This document shows, piece after piece, positions 26,368 to 34,684 of a DNA stretch of 64,000 bases. The notes below the pieces were generated by a model. That model made no database searches. It was not told where the DNA came from and saw nothing but the letters and a program-made list of their open reading frames with translations. Positions within the stretch are counted from its first letter, which is position 1, and each line of letters begins with the position of its first letter. Origin of the DNA: Comamonadaceae bacterium UBA2121 (GTDB taxonomy: Bacteria > Pseudomonadota > Gammaproteobacteria > Burkholderiales > Burkholderiaceae_C); NCBI GenBank assembly GCA_002331385.1, contig DCYB01000010.1, positions 186,001 through 250,000 of the forward strand, read 5' to 3'. The position numbers and the translations under genes are program-made.

Positions 26368-28437
26368 TCAAGCGGCCAGCGCCAAGGCGGTTTCATCCGC
26401 CATTGCCTCGGCATCCTTCGGGGCATCCTGCGCCTGCGCTTCCTCCGGCACAGCTTCCGGGCCTTCGGCCTTGAAGATGGCAGGCATCCAGCCGGTGCCA
26501 TCGGCCAGCCGCTCGGCTTCGCTGGCAATATCGGCCTTCTTCAGTTTCGCCAGCCGGTTGATGGAGTCCGGCGCGTACTCGCCCACGGCTTGCAGAATCA
26601 CGGCCTTGGGAACGTGCTTGAAGTAGCCTTCTGCGGTCGGCTGCCACCATGCAGCCATATCGAGGCCCACGGCCTGCGCCAGTTCCGCGCCGGGTTGGTG
26701 CGGCGTGGCGCGGGGCATCACCACGTCCACCGTGGAGGCCACGCACACGGCCAGCAGCTTGACGAGTTCGTCTTGCGACTTCGCCAGCAGCGCGGCGAAC
26801 AGTTCGGTGCTGTCCTGCGGCAAGGCTTCGCCCGCCACCTGTTGCAACTCGCGCAGCGCCACGGCAGCAGGCGATTCCGGCCAGTCCGGGGCCATGCCTT
26901 CCAGCCGGTCTTGCACTTTCAGGCTCACGCCCAGCGGCAACGCATCATGACGGGGGCCGTAGTGGCTTTCCTGCAAGACGGTCTGCACCATGCCATGCAC
27001 CAGCGCGGCCAGCGCCACTTGCGGATGCCGGGCGACTTCGATTTGCAGCGCGGCGGTACGGTGGGCGCTCAACCGCTGCGCCAGCCGGTCGGACATGGCG
27101 GCGGTCTTGGGCTGCCCCTCGCTGTCTCCGTCTTCGCCTTCGTCATCGCTCTCGGCATCCTCACTGCCGAAACCTTGGCGCAGGCGTTCCAGCGTGCGCA
27201 GCGCCTTGGCCTCGGCTTCGCGCATCAGGCCGCGATGAATGACGGCCTGCCCGTTGCGGTCGATAGTGACGATGGCACCGGCTGCGGCCTTCACGGTCGG
27301 GCTGTAGTCCTGCAAACCATCTTCCAACGCCTGCAACTGCTCGCCCACGGCTTCGCCTTCCTCTTGCAGCGCGTCGGCCTTGTCCTCGTCCTCGGCTTCC
27401 AGCGCATCATCGAGGGCTTCGCCAATGACCTGCACCTTGGCTTGCAGCTTTTCGATGCGCTGCGCTTCGCGCTTGGTCGGCTCGCGCCGCTCCCTCGGCG
27501 CACGCTGGAAGGCGTGCAGGTCGGCATGGGTCACGCCCGGCGTGGCATCCACCCATGCCCAGCCTTCGGCCTTCATCTCGGCGGCGATGCCCGCCAGCCG
27601 GTCTTGCGCCAGCCTGTCCAGCAGCGCGGCATCGGTCAGATACACGCCCGCGTCACCTTCCGCGAACAGGTCACGGCGCACGCCACCGCCTGCGGCTTCG
27701 TAGGCGTCCAGCCCGACGAAGCGCACCAGCGGATGCCGGTAGGCGTCGATTTCGCGCTCAGTGAGTCGGTCGCGCAGCGCGGACGGCTGGCGCTGCCACT
27801 GCGGCGCATCGTAGAACGCGGCTTCCTGCGCGGCGTGGTCGTCGGTGATGGACAGCGCCATCAACTGATCGAGCGTCACCGCGTCGGCCCGGTAGTCGGC
27901 CATCAGGCGCGGCGAGACATTCGCCAGCTTCAAGCGGCGCTGCACCACCAGCGGCGTGACGGAAAAATCCGCCGCAATGTCCTCGATGGGCCGGCCCTCC
28001 ATCACCAGTGCGGCGAAGGCTTCAAACTGGTCTGCCGGGTGCATGGCTTCGCGCTGCACGTTCTCGGTGAGGCTGGCGGTGCGGGCCGTACCGTCGGCCA
28101 CTTGCAAGCAAGGCACCTCCCAATCCTTGGCGATGCGGTGCTTTTTCGCCAGCAGCTTCAAAGCTGCGAGGCGTCGGCCACCGGCCACGACTTCGTAATG
28201 CTCGCCATCGCTGGCGGGGATGACGATCAGGTTTTGCAGCAGGCCCACGCGCTGGATGGATGCGGCCAGCTCGGGGATGGACATGCGCGAGGTCTTGCGC
28301 ACGTTGCGGCCCGTGGGGCGCAGCACCAGCCGCGACAGCGGAACCAGAATCAGGTTCTTGGTCGGGTCGGCAGCTTCCAGCGGGATTGCGGCGGCGGCAT
28401 TGACGGCGCGGGCTTCGGTGTAGGTGATGGCGTTCAT
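26368..28437 (-). CDS. parB: ParB/RepB/Spo0J-family protein, long form
   Basis: A 689-residue element protein. The N-terminal ParB/Srx-like domain is clear (LSRLVLRPTGRNVRKTSRMSIPELAASI, EVVAGGRRLAALKLL), then the HTH region (AMHPADQFEAFAALVMEGRPIEDIAADFSVTPLVVQRRL). The rest is a long Ala/Glu-rich segment with coiled-coil character around residues 310-370 and a further domain to the end, typical of the large ParB-like nuclease proteins in integrative elements. The start at 28437 has GGAGA upstream. It may act in partition or as a DNA-processing factor; it is not next to parA. Confidence 0.9.
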   Translation of the reverse strand: MNAITYTEARAVNAAAAIPLEAADPTKNLILVPLSRLVLRPTGRNVRKTSRMSIPELAASIQRVGLLQNLIVIPASDGEHYEVVAGGRRLAALKLLAKKHRIAKDWEVPCLQVADGTARTASLTENVQREAMHPADQFEAFAALVMEGRPIEDIAADFSVTPLVVQRRLKLANVSPRLMADYRADAVTLDQLMALSITDDHAAQEAAFYDAPQWQRQPSALRDRLTEREIDAYRHPLVRFVGLDAYEAAGGGVRRDLFAEGDAGVYLTDAALLDRLAQDRLAGIAAEMKAEGWAWVDATPGVTHADLHAFQRAPRERREPTKREAQRIEKLQAKVQVIGEALDDALEAEDEDKADALQEEGEAVGEQLQALEDGLQDYSPTVKAAAGAIVTIDRNGQAVIHRGLMREAEAKALRTLERLRQGFGSEDAESDDEGEDGDSEGQPKTAAMSDRLAQRLSAHRTAALQIEVARHPQVALAALVHGMVQTVLQESHYGPRHDALPLGVSLKVQDRLEGMAPDWPESPAAVALRELQQVAGEALPQDSTELFAALLAKSQDELVKLLAVCVASTVDVVMPRATPHQPGAELAQAVGLDMAAWWQPTAEGYFKHVPKAVILQAVGEYAPDSINRLAKLKKADIASEAERLADGTGWMPAIFKAEGPEAVPEEAQAQDAPKDAEAMADETALALAA

Positions 28438-28502
28438 GGTGGTTCTCCAATCAAGTGAAACAAGGGAATGGAGGGGAAACCGCCCCTCCTGCGGGGGACG
28501 GG

Positions 28503-29330
28503 TCAGGCTTTCAACTGGCGCAGGCCATCGGCCAGCATCCAGAGGGCGCGATTGAGGCGCACATCGGAATCAATGCCTTGCACGGGGCGGGTTTGCTGGC
28601 GACGTCCGTTGGCGCTGCGCCCGGACAGGCCGCCCTTGGTCAAGTTCTCCTGCGTGCGGTTGAACACGCTCCACAGGTCGGGGCGGCGGTCTTCAAACCG
28701 GCGCGGCATCAGAATCTGGCTTTCGGTGATGGGCGCGGGCTTGTTCGGGTCGTCGTACTTGAGGGCCAGCGCGGCGCGGGCAAACACCTCGGCCTCGCCT
28801 TCGTCCAGCGTGATGGCGCGCATGGCATCGCGGGAATCGCGCACACGGTCGAAACCGCGCAGCACCTCAAAAGCGCCTTCGATGACTTGGCCCGCCACGT
28901 CGCCTTTGTGGGGGACGCGCACATCGGCCACGGTGTCGCCGCAGACAAGGCCATTGCTACAAACAAATCTGAATTGGCCCGCCAGCATCTGGTAACTGCT
29001 GGTGCCATCGTGCGAGTTCAGCAGGATGATTTCGTTGGCTTCCGCGCCGTTGATCTGGCTGGCATGGCGCAGGCGCAGCATGTGTTTCGTGTGCTCGCGC
29101 TTGCCTTCATCGCGCACACGGGTTTGCGTCACCATGAAGGGCTGAAACCCTTCCTTGCGAAGCTCGGTCAACACTGCCGCCGTGGGGATATAGGCGTACC
29201 GCTGCGAACGGCTCTCATGCGGGGCATCCGCAAAGATGGACGGCGCTACACGGTGAATCTGGTCATCCGACAGGGGATAGTCGGAACGCAGCGCGGGGGA
29301 ATGGGAAGCGAAACGGGAAGCGAGTTGCAT
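28503..29330 (-). CDS. DUF932 domain protein
   Basis: A 275-residue protein of the DUF932 family (phage/plasmid-like protein) commonly placed upstream of the long ParB in integrative elements. Features are SDDQIHRVAPSIFADAPHESRSQRYAYIPT at the start, then RHASQINGAEANEIILLNSHDGTSSYQMLAG and FRFVCSNGLVCGD. The start at 29330 has AGGAGA upstream; the longer frame upstream is not coding in character. Function unknown; it lies 65 bases ahead of parB and is probably cotranscribed. Confidence 0.85.
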   Translation of the reverse strand: MQLASRFASHSPALRSDYPLSDDQIHRVAPSIFADAPHESRSQRYAYIPTAAVLTELRKEGFQPFMVTQTRVRDEGKREHTKHMLRLRHASQINGAEANEIILLNSHDGTSSYQMLAGQFRFVCSNGLVCGDTVADVRVPHKGDVAGQVIEGAFEVLRGFDRVRDSRDAMRAITLDEGEAEVFARAALALKYDDPNKPAPITESQILMPRRFEDRRPDLWSVFNRTQENLTKGGLSGRSANGRRQQTRPVQGIDSDVRLNRALWMLADGLRQLKA

Positions 29331-30090
29331 GGTCTTTCTCCTGACAAAAAGAGGTTTGCTGTTCACGCACACCGGATTCCAAGATTCGGAGCCCAGCCTT
29401 TGTGGCTGTTCGGTGCGGTCGGCACGAGGAACCCGGTTGGCCCTGTTGCCACCGTCTTTCCTGAGTTCATCGCCCGCGACGGTCAGGAGCGCGCGGACGG
29501 GGGCCGTCAAGGAGAAAAGCGCAGGGTTGGTGCGGCCCGCAGGCGCAGCCGAGGACACGGCCCTGCGCGCCTTGATGGCACACGGGAGCGGGCTACAGTC
29601 GCGGACAAGGTGATGAAGTCAGGGGAGACGGCTGGACAAGGCAACAGGCACCTTCCACGCCGACCGCACGGCAAGCGAAGCGCGCAGGCCCGGATCTGGA
29701 AGCCGGGCCGGAGGCGTCAGCCGAGCGGAGCGAGGGAACGATGGAAGCCCCGCCGCAGGCGGCTCGATGCGCAGCACGACAGCGCGATCGGCCATCTCCC
29801 AGGTGGCCGGGGACGCCCAGACTTCAAATCCGAATGGACAACAGGGTCAGGACGAGCGCACGCAAGGCATCGTGGATCTGCTGCGGATGCTGTCTGGTCG
29901 ATCCGGCGCAGCCGGGTCGGCGGTGTTCAGGGGCGCCAAGCCTGTGCGGCGGGGATAGCCCGCAGGGCTTTCCCCTGGAGGCAAGCGAAGTGCGCAGCGC
30001 CACAGGCGCGAAGGTATCGACGCCGGGCGCAGCAAAAAGAAAGGTGCGCCGCCCCCGCAGGGACGACGCACCGAAGGCAGCGCGGCGCGA
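29331..30090. other. Long non-coding region with dispersed repeats
   Basis: No convincing gene is found in 760 bases. It contains part of repeat family 2 at about 29670-29722 (GGCAAGCGAAGCGCGCAGGC then GGCCGGAGGCGTCAG) and repeat family 1 copy B at 29899-30014. The promoter of the DUF932-parB unit should lie near its left side. Confidence 0.6.
29899..30014 (+). repeat. Dispersed repeat family 1, copy B
   Basis: About 116 bases, colinear with copy A at 22131-22249 with scattered substitutions and one or two short indels. Same strand. It lies about 80 bases beyond the stop of the small zinc-finger-like gene. Confidence 0.8.
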
Positions 30091-30483
30091 TCAGCTCGCC
30101 GCCGGCGCCGTCATCGACTGCAACTGGTCGATCACGCCAGGCTCTACGAACACGCAAGCCTGCCTGTCCTCGATCGGCACGTTGAACACCTGGGCGAACA
30201 CCGTGCGCCGCAGGTGCGCCAGCCGACCCGTGCGATACGCCTGCTCGGGCTTCATGCGCCCGCCAGCCTGCGAGCCGCTGCGCTGCGGATCGCATTCGAC
30301 CAGCGCGACAAAGCCGTCATCGGACAGCTTCTGATGCTCGGGGCACAGGCCCCAGCCTGTCGCCGTGTGACGCTCCATGCTTGCGCGCAGGCGCTTGTCC
30401 AGCAGGATCGCGCCGGTATCGAACGCCGTGCCGCAGACCAGGCAAACGTGCTGTTCGAGGGAAACGTGTGATTTGTCATTCAT
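30091..30483 (-). CDS. Small zinc-ribbon-like element protein
   Basis: A 130-residue protein of unknown function. It has C14-x2-C17 and, after about 30 residues, C47-P-E-H50, which could bind zinc. The start at 30483 (MNDKSHVSLE) has GGAGAG seven bases upstream, while the longer frame upstream codes for repeat-like Arg-rich sequence. Proteins like this accompany DUF932/ParB modules of integrative elements. No catalytic motif is seen. Confidence 0.7.
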   Translation of the reverse strand: MNDKSHVSLEQHVCLVCGTAFDTGAILLDKRLRASMERHTATGWGLCPEHQKLSDDGFVALVECDPQRSGSQAGGRMKPEQAYRTGRLAHLRRTVFAQVFNVPIEDRQACVFVEPGVIDQLQSMTAPAAS

Positions 30484-30947
30484 GACTGCTCTCCGGTTGC
30501 AAGGGCGGAATTGCCCGGAACCGTCGAAGTCACGGCGCAGCGCAGCAGTCAGGGGGCGCAGCCGGCCGCCAGGACGCAAGCGCGCACCAGCGCGCGCCGC
30601 CCTTGACGGCAAGACCGCCGTGATACGGTGAAGGGACACAGCAAGACCGCCCCCTCACCACTACCTCTGCACACGGGGTTTGCGGCAAGCGGAGCGCGCA
30701 GGCCCTCACTGGCCGGAGGCGTCAGGGATCAAAGCCGAATGGCCGCGACTCGGAACGAGGCGCGGGGCGCAGCCCGCGAGCCCGACGGCGGTACGCCGGG
30801 ACGCTCGGATGCTTATAGAGGGAAGATTTTCTGTATCTGAATTGTCGTACCAGTGATACGACAATCGACCTGCTTAACGCGCACAAGCCATCACATTGAA
30901 TGCTAGAAGGATGGCTTGACTGATCGCGTGAACCAATGAGGATTGAG
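30484..30947. other. Non-coding region between element core and ABC-3C cargo
   Basis: No gene is visible. Repeat family 2 is found as a full unit from about 30684 to 30790 and marks the end of core-like, GC-rich sequence. From about 30820 the sequence becomes more AT-rich and leads into the ABC-3C operon, which suggests that the cargo junction is near 30820-30900. Confidence 0.55.
30684..30790 (+). repeat. Dispersed repeat family 2, full copy
   Basis: The left half GGCAAGCGGAGCGCGCAGGC...GGCCGGAGGCGTCAG matches 29670-29722 and the right half AAGCCGAATGGCCG...CGGGGCGCAGCCCG matches 25130-25195. It is the longest unit of the family in this window. Confidence 0.7.
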
Positions 30948-32744
30948 TTACCACCCTCTCATCTTGAAAATTCGACCGTGATCCCCCTCATCGTGCAGCG
31001 TGACGACGATTTCACTTGCTGTAAAAACAGGGGCATCATCTTCTGCTCGTACTGGCAAATCGGAGTCAATCAACGTGATGACCGGCTGCAACCCTAAATC
31101 TGCATAGCGACGTACAACCGTCAGCAAGTTCTCTTTCTTTCGGTCGTCCAGCGACTCCAACACTCCGTCGTGATAGACAAAACGCGGAAACTTCTCGCCC
31201 AGGTGCGCTCGCAGCACGGCCATATCGAAGGCAACGCACAGCAGCTTGCGGTATGTATGCCCCAGGTCAGCACTGGTGGCGTTACCTGATCCATCGAGAA
31301 TTTCCGCTTTGAAGTCCAGATGACCTACCTGGTTGATCGCCACGCTCAACAGCGCCTTGCGATCAATGACTTCCTCAACAATCTCGCTGAAGAAAACGCG
31401 AATCGTGGAGAACAGGCTTGCCTGATCGGAGTTCTGCTTGTCCACGTCGGCTTCAATCCGTGCCTGCAAATGGTCACGCTCTTCCGTCAAGGATCGAATC
31501 TCTGTACGCAACTCCTGGAGGCGATGCAAATGGCCTTTCTGATGCTCCAACGATGTGATGTCCGCGCGTAATGTCACCATCTCATCCGAGAGCTGCTTGT
31601 ACTTGGTGAAAACATCCGTCCCGCTCAGAAAGGAGAGCATTTCCGAACGCTTTTTCCCTAGCACATTCAGCTCTGCACTCACCCGCTTCAACTCTCCTTC
31701 GATTTCCGCAAATTCTTCCTGGAGGTAGCCGCGGCGCTCATCCGTGATAGCCCGATTGAAAGCGATCAACTGCTGGAAATCCTTCTTGATCTGCCCTTGG
31801 AACAACACGCCAGCTTCGCCAAACAACCTCTGCGCCTCATCGGGACTGAAAAGAATTTGATCTTCCTGCAACGATGCCTGCACCTTCTTCCTATTTTGAC
31901 TCAAGGAATAGCGTTCCGAATTCAGCGCCGCGATTCGCTCATCGACTTCATCAACCACCTTCTTGGTGCGATCCTTGTCTTGGGCACGAAAATCGAAAGC
32001 ATCCAGCAGCACTTGCTTCTTCTCTGCGTCCTTTTGCTTAAGCAGAAGAATGCCTTCAATTTTGCTGATGTCCTCGACCGAACCTCCTAGTTCATTTTTA
32101 ATGGTTTGCGCTGTCTCCTGTTTTTTGGCAAGTTCGTGCTCTTTCGCATAGTGGTCAGCGATGAGCTTGGCGTCAAAGCCCAGAAGATGTGCAAGAAATG
32201 GCTTCCAGTCAGCATGTTTGGAGGCGAACTTGCGAAGTTGGAAAACCTCACGAAAATCCTCTTGCGACCGAAGCAGGTAACCAAGCGCCTTGCGGTAAGA
32301 CCACGGTTTGAGAGCACGCCAGTCGAGCAGGCCGTCAAGCAGTTCGCGTGCACGTTCAAAAGGAACGTCCCGATGCCCCCATTCCGCGAGCGCCAACGCC
32401 GACAAATCTTGGTGGCCTGCTTCATGCTGCTTGAAGGCGATCTTGGTTGCGTCCTCTACGCTGCGTCGGATCGTGATGAAAGAACCATCCTCCAGTTCAA
32501 TTTCAAGGAAAAAGACGAAATCCTTGAACAAGTCAAAATGCTTGAAAAGGAAGAACTTAGGGTCTTTGCCAGCCAGGAAGCCGAAGTCCAAAAGACGCCC
32601 CAGCGTGGTCTTCCCAAGATTGTGGGTGTCCTTGTTTCGATTCTCCGGCAGTCGGATTTCAGCCATGACGACATTCAGCCCAGGAGCAAAGTCCACGGGC
32701 TCGAACACATCCGGCTTGTTGGAATAGAGTTTAGATAGCTTCAT
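30948..32744 (-). CDS. ABC-3C system ATPase (DUF2326-type, SMC/Rad50-like)
   Basis: A 598-residue ATPase. A Walker A motif HNLGKTTL is at 41-48 (K45), long coiled coils follow at about 190-440 (two Glu/Lys/Gln-rich arms around a central turn), and the C-terminal DUF2326-like part has FVYHDGVLESLDDRK near 522-536 as the Walker B region. It is the third gene of a minus-strand trio and overlaps the middle component by 14 bases (start 32744, MKLSKLYSN). In ABC-three-component systems such ATPases are thought to sense an invader or DNA state and to license a toxic effector. Composition is lower in GC than the core genes. Confidence 0.85.
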   Translation of the reverse strand: MKLSKLYSNKPDVFEPVDFAPGLNVVMAEIRLPENRNKDTHNLGKTTLGRLLDFGFLAGKDPKFFLFKHFDLFKDFVFFLEIELEDGSFITIRRSVEDATKIAFKQHEAGHQDLSALALAEWGHRDVPFERARELLDGLLDWRALKPWSYRKALGYLLRSQEDFREVFQLRKFASKHADWKPFLAHLLGFDAKLIADHYAKEHELAKKQETAQTIKNELGGSVEDISKIEGILLLKQKDAEKKQVLLDAFDFRAQDKDRTKKVVDEVDERIAALNSERYSLSQNRKKVQASLQEDQILFSPDEAQRLFGEAGVLFQGQIKKDFQQLIAFNRAITDERRGYLQEEFAEIEGELKRVSAELNVLGKKRSEMLSFLSGTDVFTKYKQLSDEMVTLRADITSLEHQKGHLHRLQELRTEIRSLTEERDHLQARIEADVDKQNSDQASLFSTIRVFFSEIVEEVIDRKALLSVAINQVGHLDFKAEILDGSGNATSADLGHTYRKLLCVAFDMAVLRAHLGEKFPRFVYHDGVLESLDDRKKENLLTVVRRYADLGLQPVITLIDSDLPVRAEDDAPVFTASEIVVTLHDEGDHGRIFKMRGW

Positions 32745-32982
32745 TTGGCCCCACGTATTCCACTGCGTCAGTCTTGGGGCGATATTCAACCAAGCCCATT
32801 AGATAAAGAAAATTGAGCGCAGGCAGGAAAAGCACGTCGCCACCCACAACGTGCTTCTTTGCAAATTTGCGCAGTACATCGTACTCATCGACGCGACGAT
32901 CTTTCAGCCGCGACAGGAGCAGCAGAGAAACATTAATGACCGTGCGATCAGGGTGTGAGTGTTTGGTTGGCCGCAGCATCAT
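32731..32982 (-). CDS. ABC-3C middle component (MC6-like)
   Basis: An 83-residue protein, RPTKHSHPDRTVINVSLLLLSRLKDRR through GGDVLFLPALNFLYLMGLVEYRPKTDAVEYV, which matches in style the middle components of ABC-three-component systems (wHTH-like, my reading is MC6). GGAGG precedes two adjacent ATG codons (32982 and 32979). It overlaps both neighbours, so equal and coupled production of the three proteins is likely. It is presumed to bridge the ATPase and the effector protein. Confidence 0.8.
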   Translation of the reverse strand: MMLRPTKHSHPDRTVINVSLLLLSRLKDRRVDEYDVLRKFAKKHVVGGDVLFLPALNFLYLMGLVEYRPKTDAVEYVGPNEAI

Positions 32983-33928
32983 CCACCTCCCCAATATCGC
33001 AGTTCCAATACATGTAGAAAAGAATGGCTCGCGTCAGTCGCTTGTGGGCGTGCTGCCGAAGAACCGGGTCACGATTGAACAGCAGATCCACCAGATACTC
33101 CATGATCTCGTCGAAGGTCTGGTAGTCCTTGCGCTTCGCAAGGATCTTGAGCTGAAACTCATCGACCACAGATTCGTACATGCGCAGCAATTCGATGTTC
33201 TCTGGTGCAGCCAGGAAAGTACGAATTTGCGCCGTTTCCTTCAGGTATTTACGCCGCTGCTCCTTCGCATACGCTGCCGTCATATTGTTGAGCGTGTTCT
33301 TTTCCTCATACGTCACGCGCACGGTGGGCGGGTCGTCGAGTAACGCCGTGAGGCCATCCTTCTGACGTGCTAGCGCCTGGACAACCTCTGCAAGATCATC
33401 TGGACTGACAATCAGCGGTGAGTCCACCGCATCCAAATTCGCCTCCTGGGCTACTTCTGGAAAGCGTTTCAGCCACAGTTCTAGTTGTTCCAGGCCGCAA
33501 AGATAGATAGACGAAGCAGGGACGCCGCATTCGGCGGCGATGTGGTCACGGATTTCTGTCTCGGAATTGCCGGTCAGGCGGCGATTCGCAAACAGCATGT
33601 AGTGGTCGAGTTGCTTGGCATCGCGCAGTTTCTTGATGCGTGGTACTTCTTTGCCGACCACCGTGTTGCTGCTAGATGTGCTGTAGAAATCCAGTTCCGA
33701 AAAGCTGCGGTTGTACCCGTTGGTATGCTTGGCCTGAACAATGACTGTGCCTACCCACGGGGCGGCCTTGCTGGGGTGCAGTTCCGCCGTGCCGACGAAT
33801 TTTGCGTCACGCCCGCCATCCGGCCCTTTTGCGAATCCCTGAACGGCGATACCGAGCAAGCGTTGGCACAAGAGCACGATCAGCACCTCAAACTGATCGT
33901 CGCTCAAATCTTCATAAGCAAACTTCAT
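32948..33928 (-). CDS. ABC-3C effector with restriction-endonuclease-like N-domain
   Basis: A 326-residue protein, first gene of the trio. The N-terminus has a PD-(D/E)xK nuclease pattern of the Mrr type: QFE at 12-14, GPDGGRD at 35-41 (D41) and VIVQAKHTN at 62-70 (Q65, K67). The middle (KLRDAKQLDHYMLFANRRLTG) is typical of such fused domains, and the last 150 residues, mostly helical, fit the ABC-3C C-terminal domain that contacts the other components. It probably cuts DNA when activated. Start 33928 is preferred to 33937 by homolog style. Activity is inferred. Confidence 0.82.
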   Translation of the reverse strand: MKFAYEDLSDDQFEVLIVLLCQRLLGIAVQGFAKGPDGGRDAKFVGTAELHPSKAAPWVGTVIVQAKHTNGYNRSFSELDFYSTSSSNTVVGKEVPRIKKLRDAKQLDHYMLFANRRLTGNSETEIRDHIAAECGVPASSIYLCGLEQLELWLKRFPEVAQEANLDAVDSPLIVSPDDLAEVVQALARQKDGLTALLDDPPTVRVTYEEKNTLNNMTAAYAKEQRRKYLKETAQIRTFLAAPENIELLRMYESVVDEFQLKILAKRKDYQTFDEIMEYLVDLLFNRDPVLRQHAHKRLTRAILFYMYWNCDIGEVDDAAANQTLTP

Positions 33929-33962
33929 TCTCCCCATCCCCCTCTATGCAGACCCCACCGAC

Positions 33963-34283
33963 TCATGCGGCAACCGTAATGCACGCCGAATGAGTACGCT
34001 GCGCAGGCTGCACCACAATCTCCACACGCTGATCCAGTGACACCAGTGCCTGCATCAGCCGTTCCAGTGAAATGTTCTGGAGCTTGTAGCGGCGGACTTG
34101 GGACACTTTTGGTTGAGTCATGCCCGTGATCGCAGCAGTCTCCGTCTGGCTCAGGCCGCGATGGTCAATCAATTCATTGAGCTTGAGCGCGAGCGCTGCC
34201 TTTGCCGAAAGCTCTTCAGCATCGTCAAAGCCCAAATCTCGCAGCACGTTGTCAGTGCCTTGCGAATGGTCACTACGCTTCAT
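33963..34283 (-). CDS. higA: HigA-like antitoxin (XRE family)
   Basis: A 106-residue antitoxin with an HTH: LKLNELIDHRGLSQTETAAITGMTQPKVSQVRRYKLQNISLERLMQALVSLDQRVEI. It starts three bases after the toxin stop, the toxin-first order typical of higBA. It should neutralise the toxin and repress the operon. The N-terminal region (DNVLRDLGFDDAEELSAKA) is the usual leader of this subfamily. Confidence 0.87.
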   Translation of the reverse strand: MKRSDHSQGTDNVLRDLGFDDAEELSAKAALALKLNELIDHRGLSQTETAAITGMTQPKVSQVRRYKLQNISLERLMQALVSLDQRVEIVVQPAQRTHSACITVAA

Positions 34284-34286
34284 CGT

Positions 34287-34646
34287 TTATCTCCCGCTCG
34301 TCTTGTGACGGGCCAGCACGGCCTTCAACCGCTTCTCGATCAGTTCCACGTCCGGCTGCGGTGTGGCGATGCCGGACTTAGACTTCTTCTGGAACGCATG
34401 TAGTACATGTACCGCATCGCCCATCTTCACTGTATAGACCGCCCGGAAGGTATCGCTCCGGTGGTCTTCCACCAATTCATACACACCGGGGCCCAACCCC
34501 TTCCAGGGCTTTGCCGAATGTGGCGTGCTGCCCAACTGGACGATGAACAACGCCACACCCATGTCCTTCTGTACGTCGATGGGAAACTTCTTGAAGTCCT
34601 TCTTCGAGGAGCCTTCCCAGTACAGCATCTTGCGCTTCTGAATCAT
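34287..34646 (-). CDS. higB: HigB/RelE-type toxin (phage Gp49-like)
   Basis: A 119-residue toxin of the RelE/ParE superfamily, Gp49-like branch. Motifs are MLYWEGSSKKDFKKFPIDVQKDMGVAL, KPWKGLGPGVYELVEDHRSDTFRAVYTV and VLHAFQKKSKSGIATPQ. Such toxins cleave mRNA on the ribosome. It lies between the integrase and the antitoxin and would favour maintenance of the element, in addition to parA/parB. Confidence 0.87.
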   Translation of the reverse strand: MIQKRKMLYWEGSSKKDFKKFPIDVQKDMGVALFIVQLGSTPHSAKPWKGLGPGVYELVEDHRSDTFRAVYTVKMGDAVHVLHAFQKKSKSGIATPQPDVELIEKRLKAVLARHKTSGR

Positions 34647-34684
34647 GATTATATCCGTTCGGGTATGAATCGCAAGAAGTTGGC

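Noticed and set aside
29331..30090. Several plus- and minus-strand frames of 60-200 codons
   Set aside because: They are Arg/Pro/Gly-rich, overlap the dispersed repeats and lack ribosome sites and conserved motifs.
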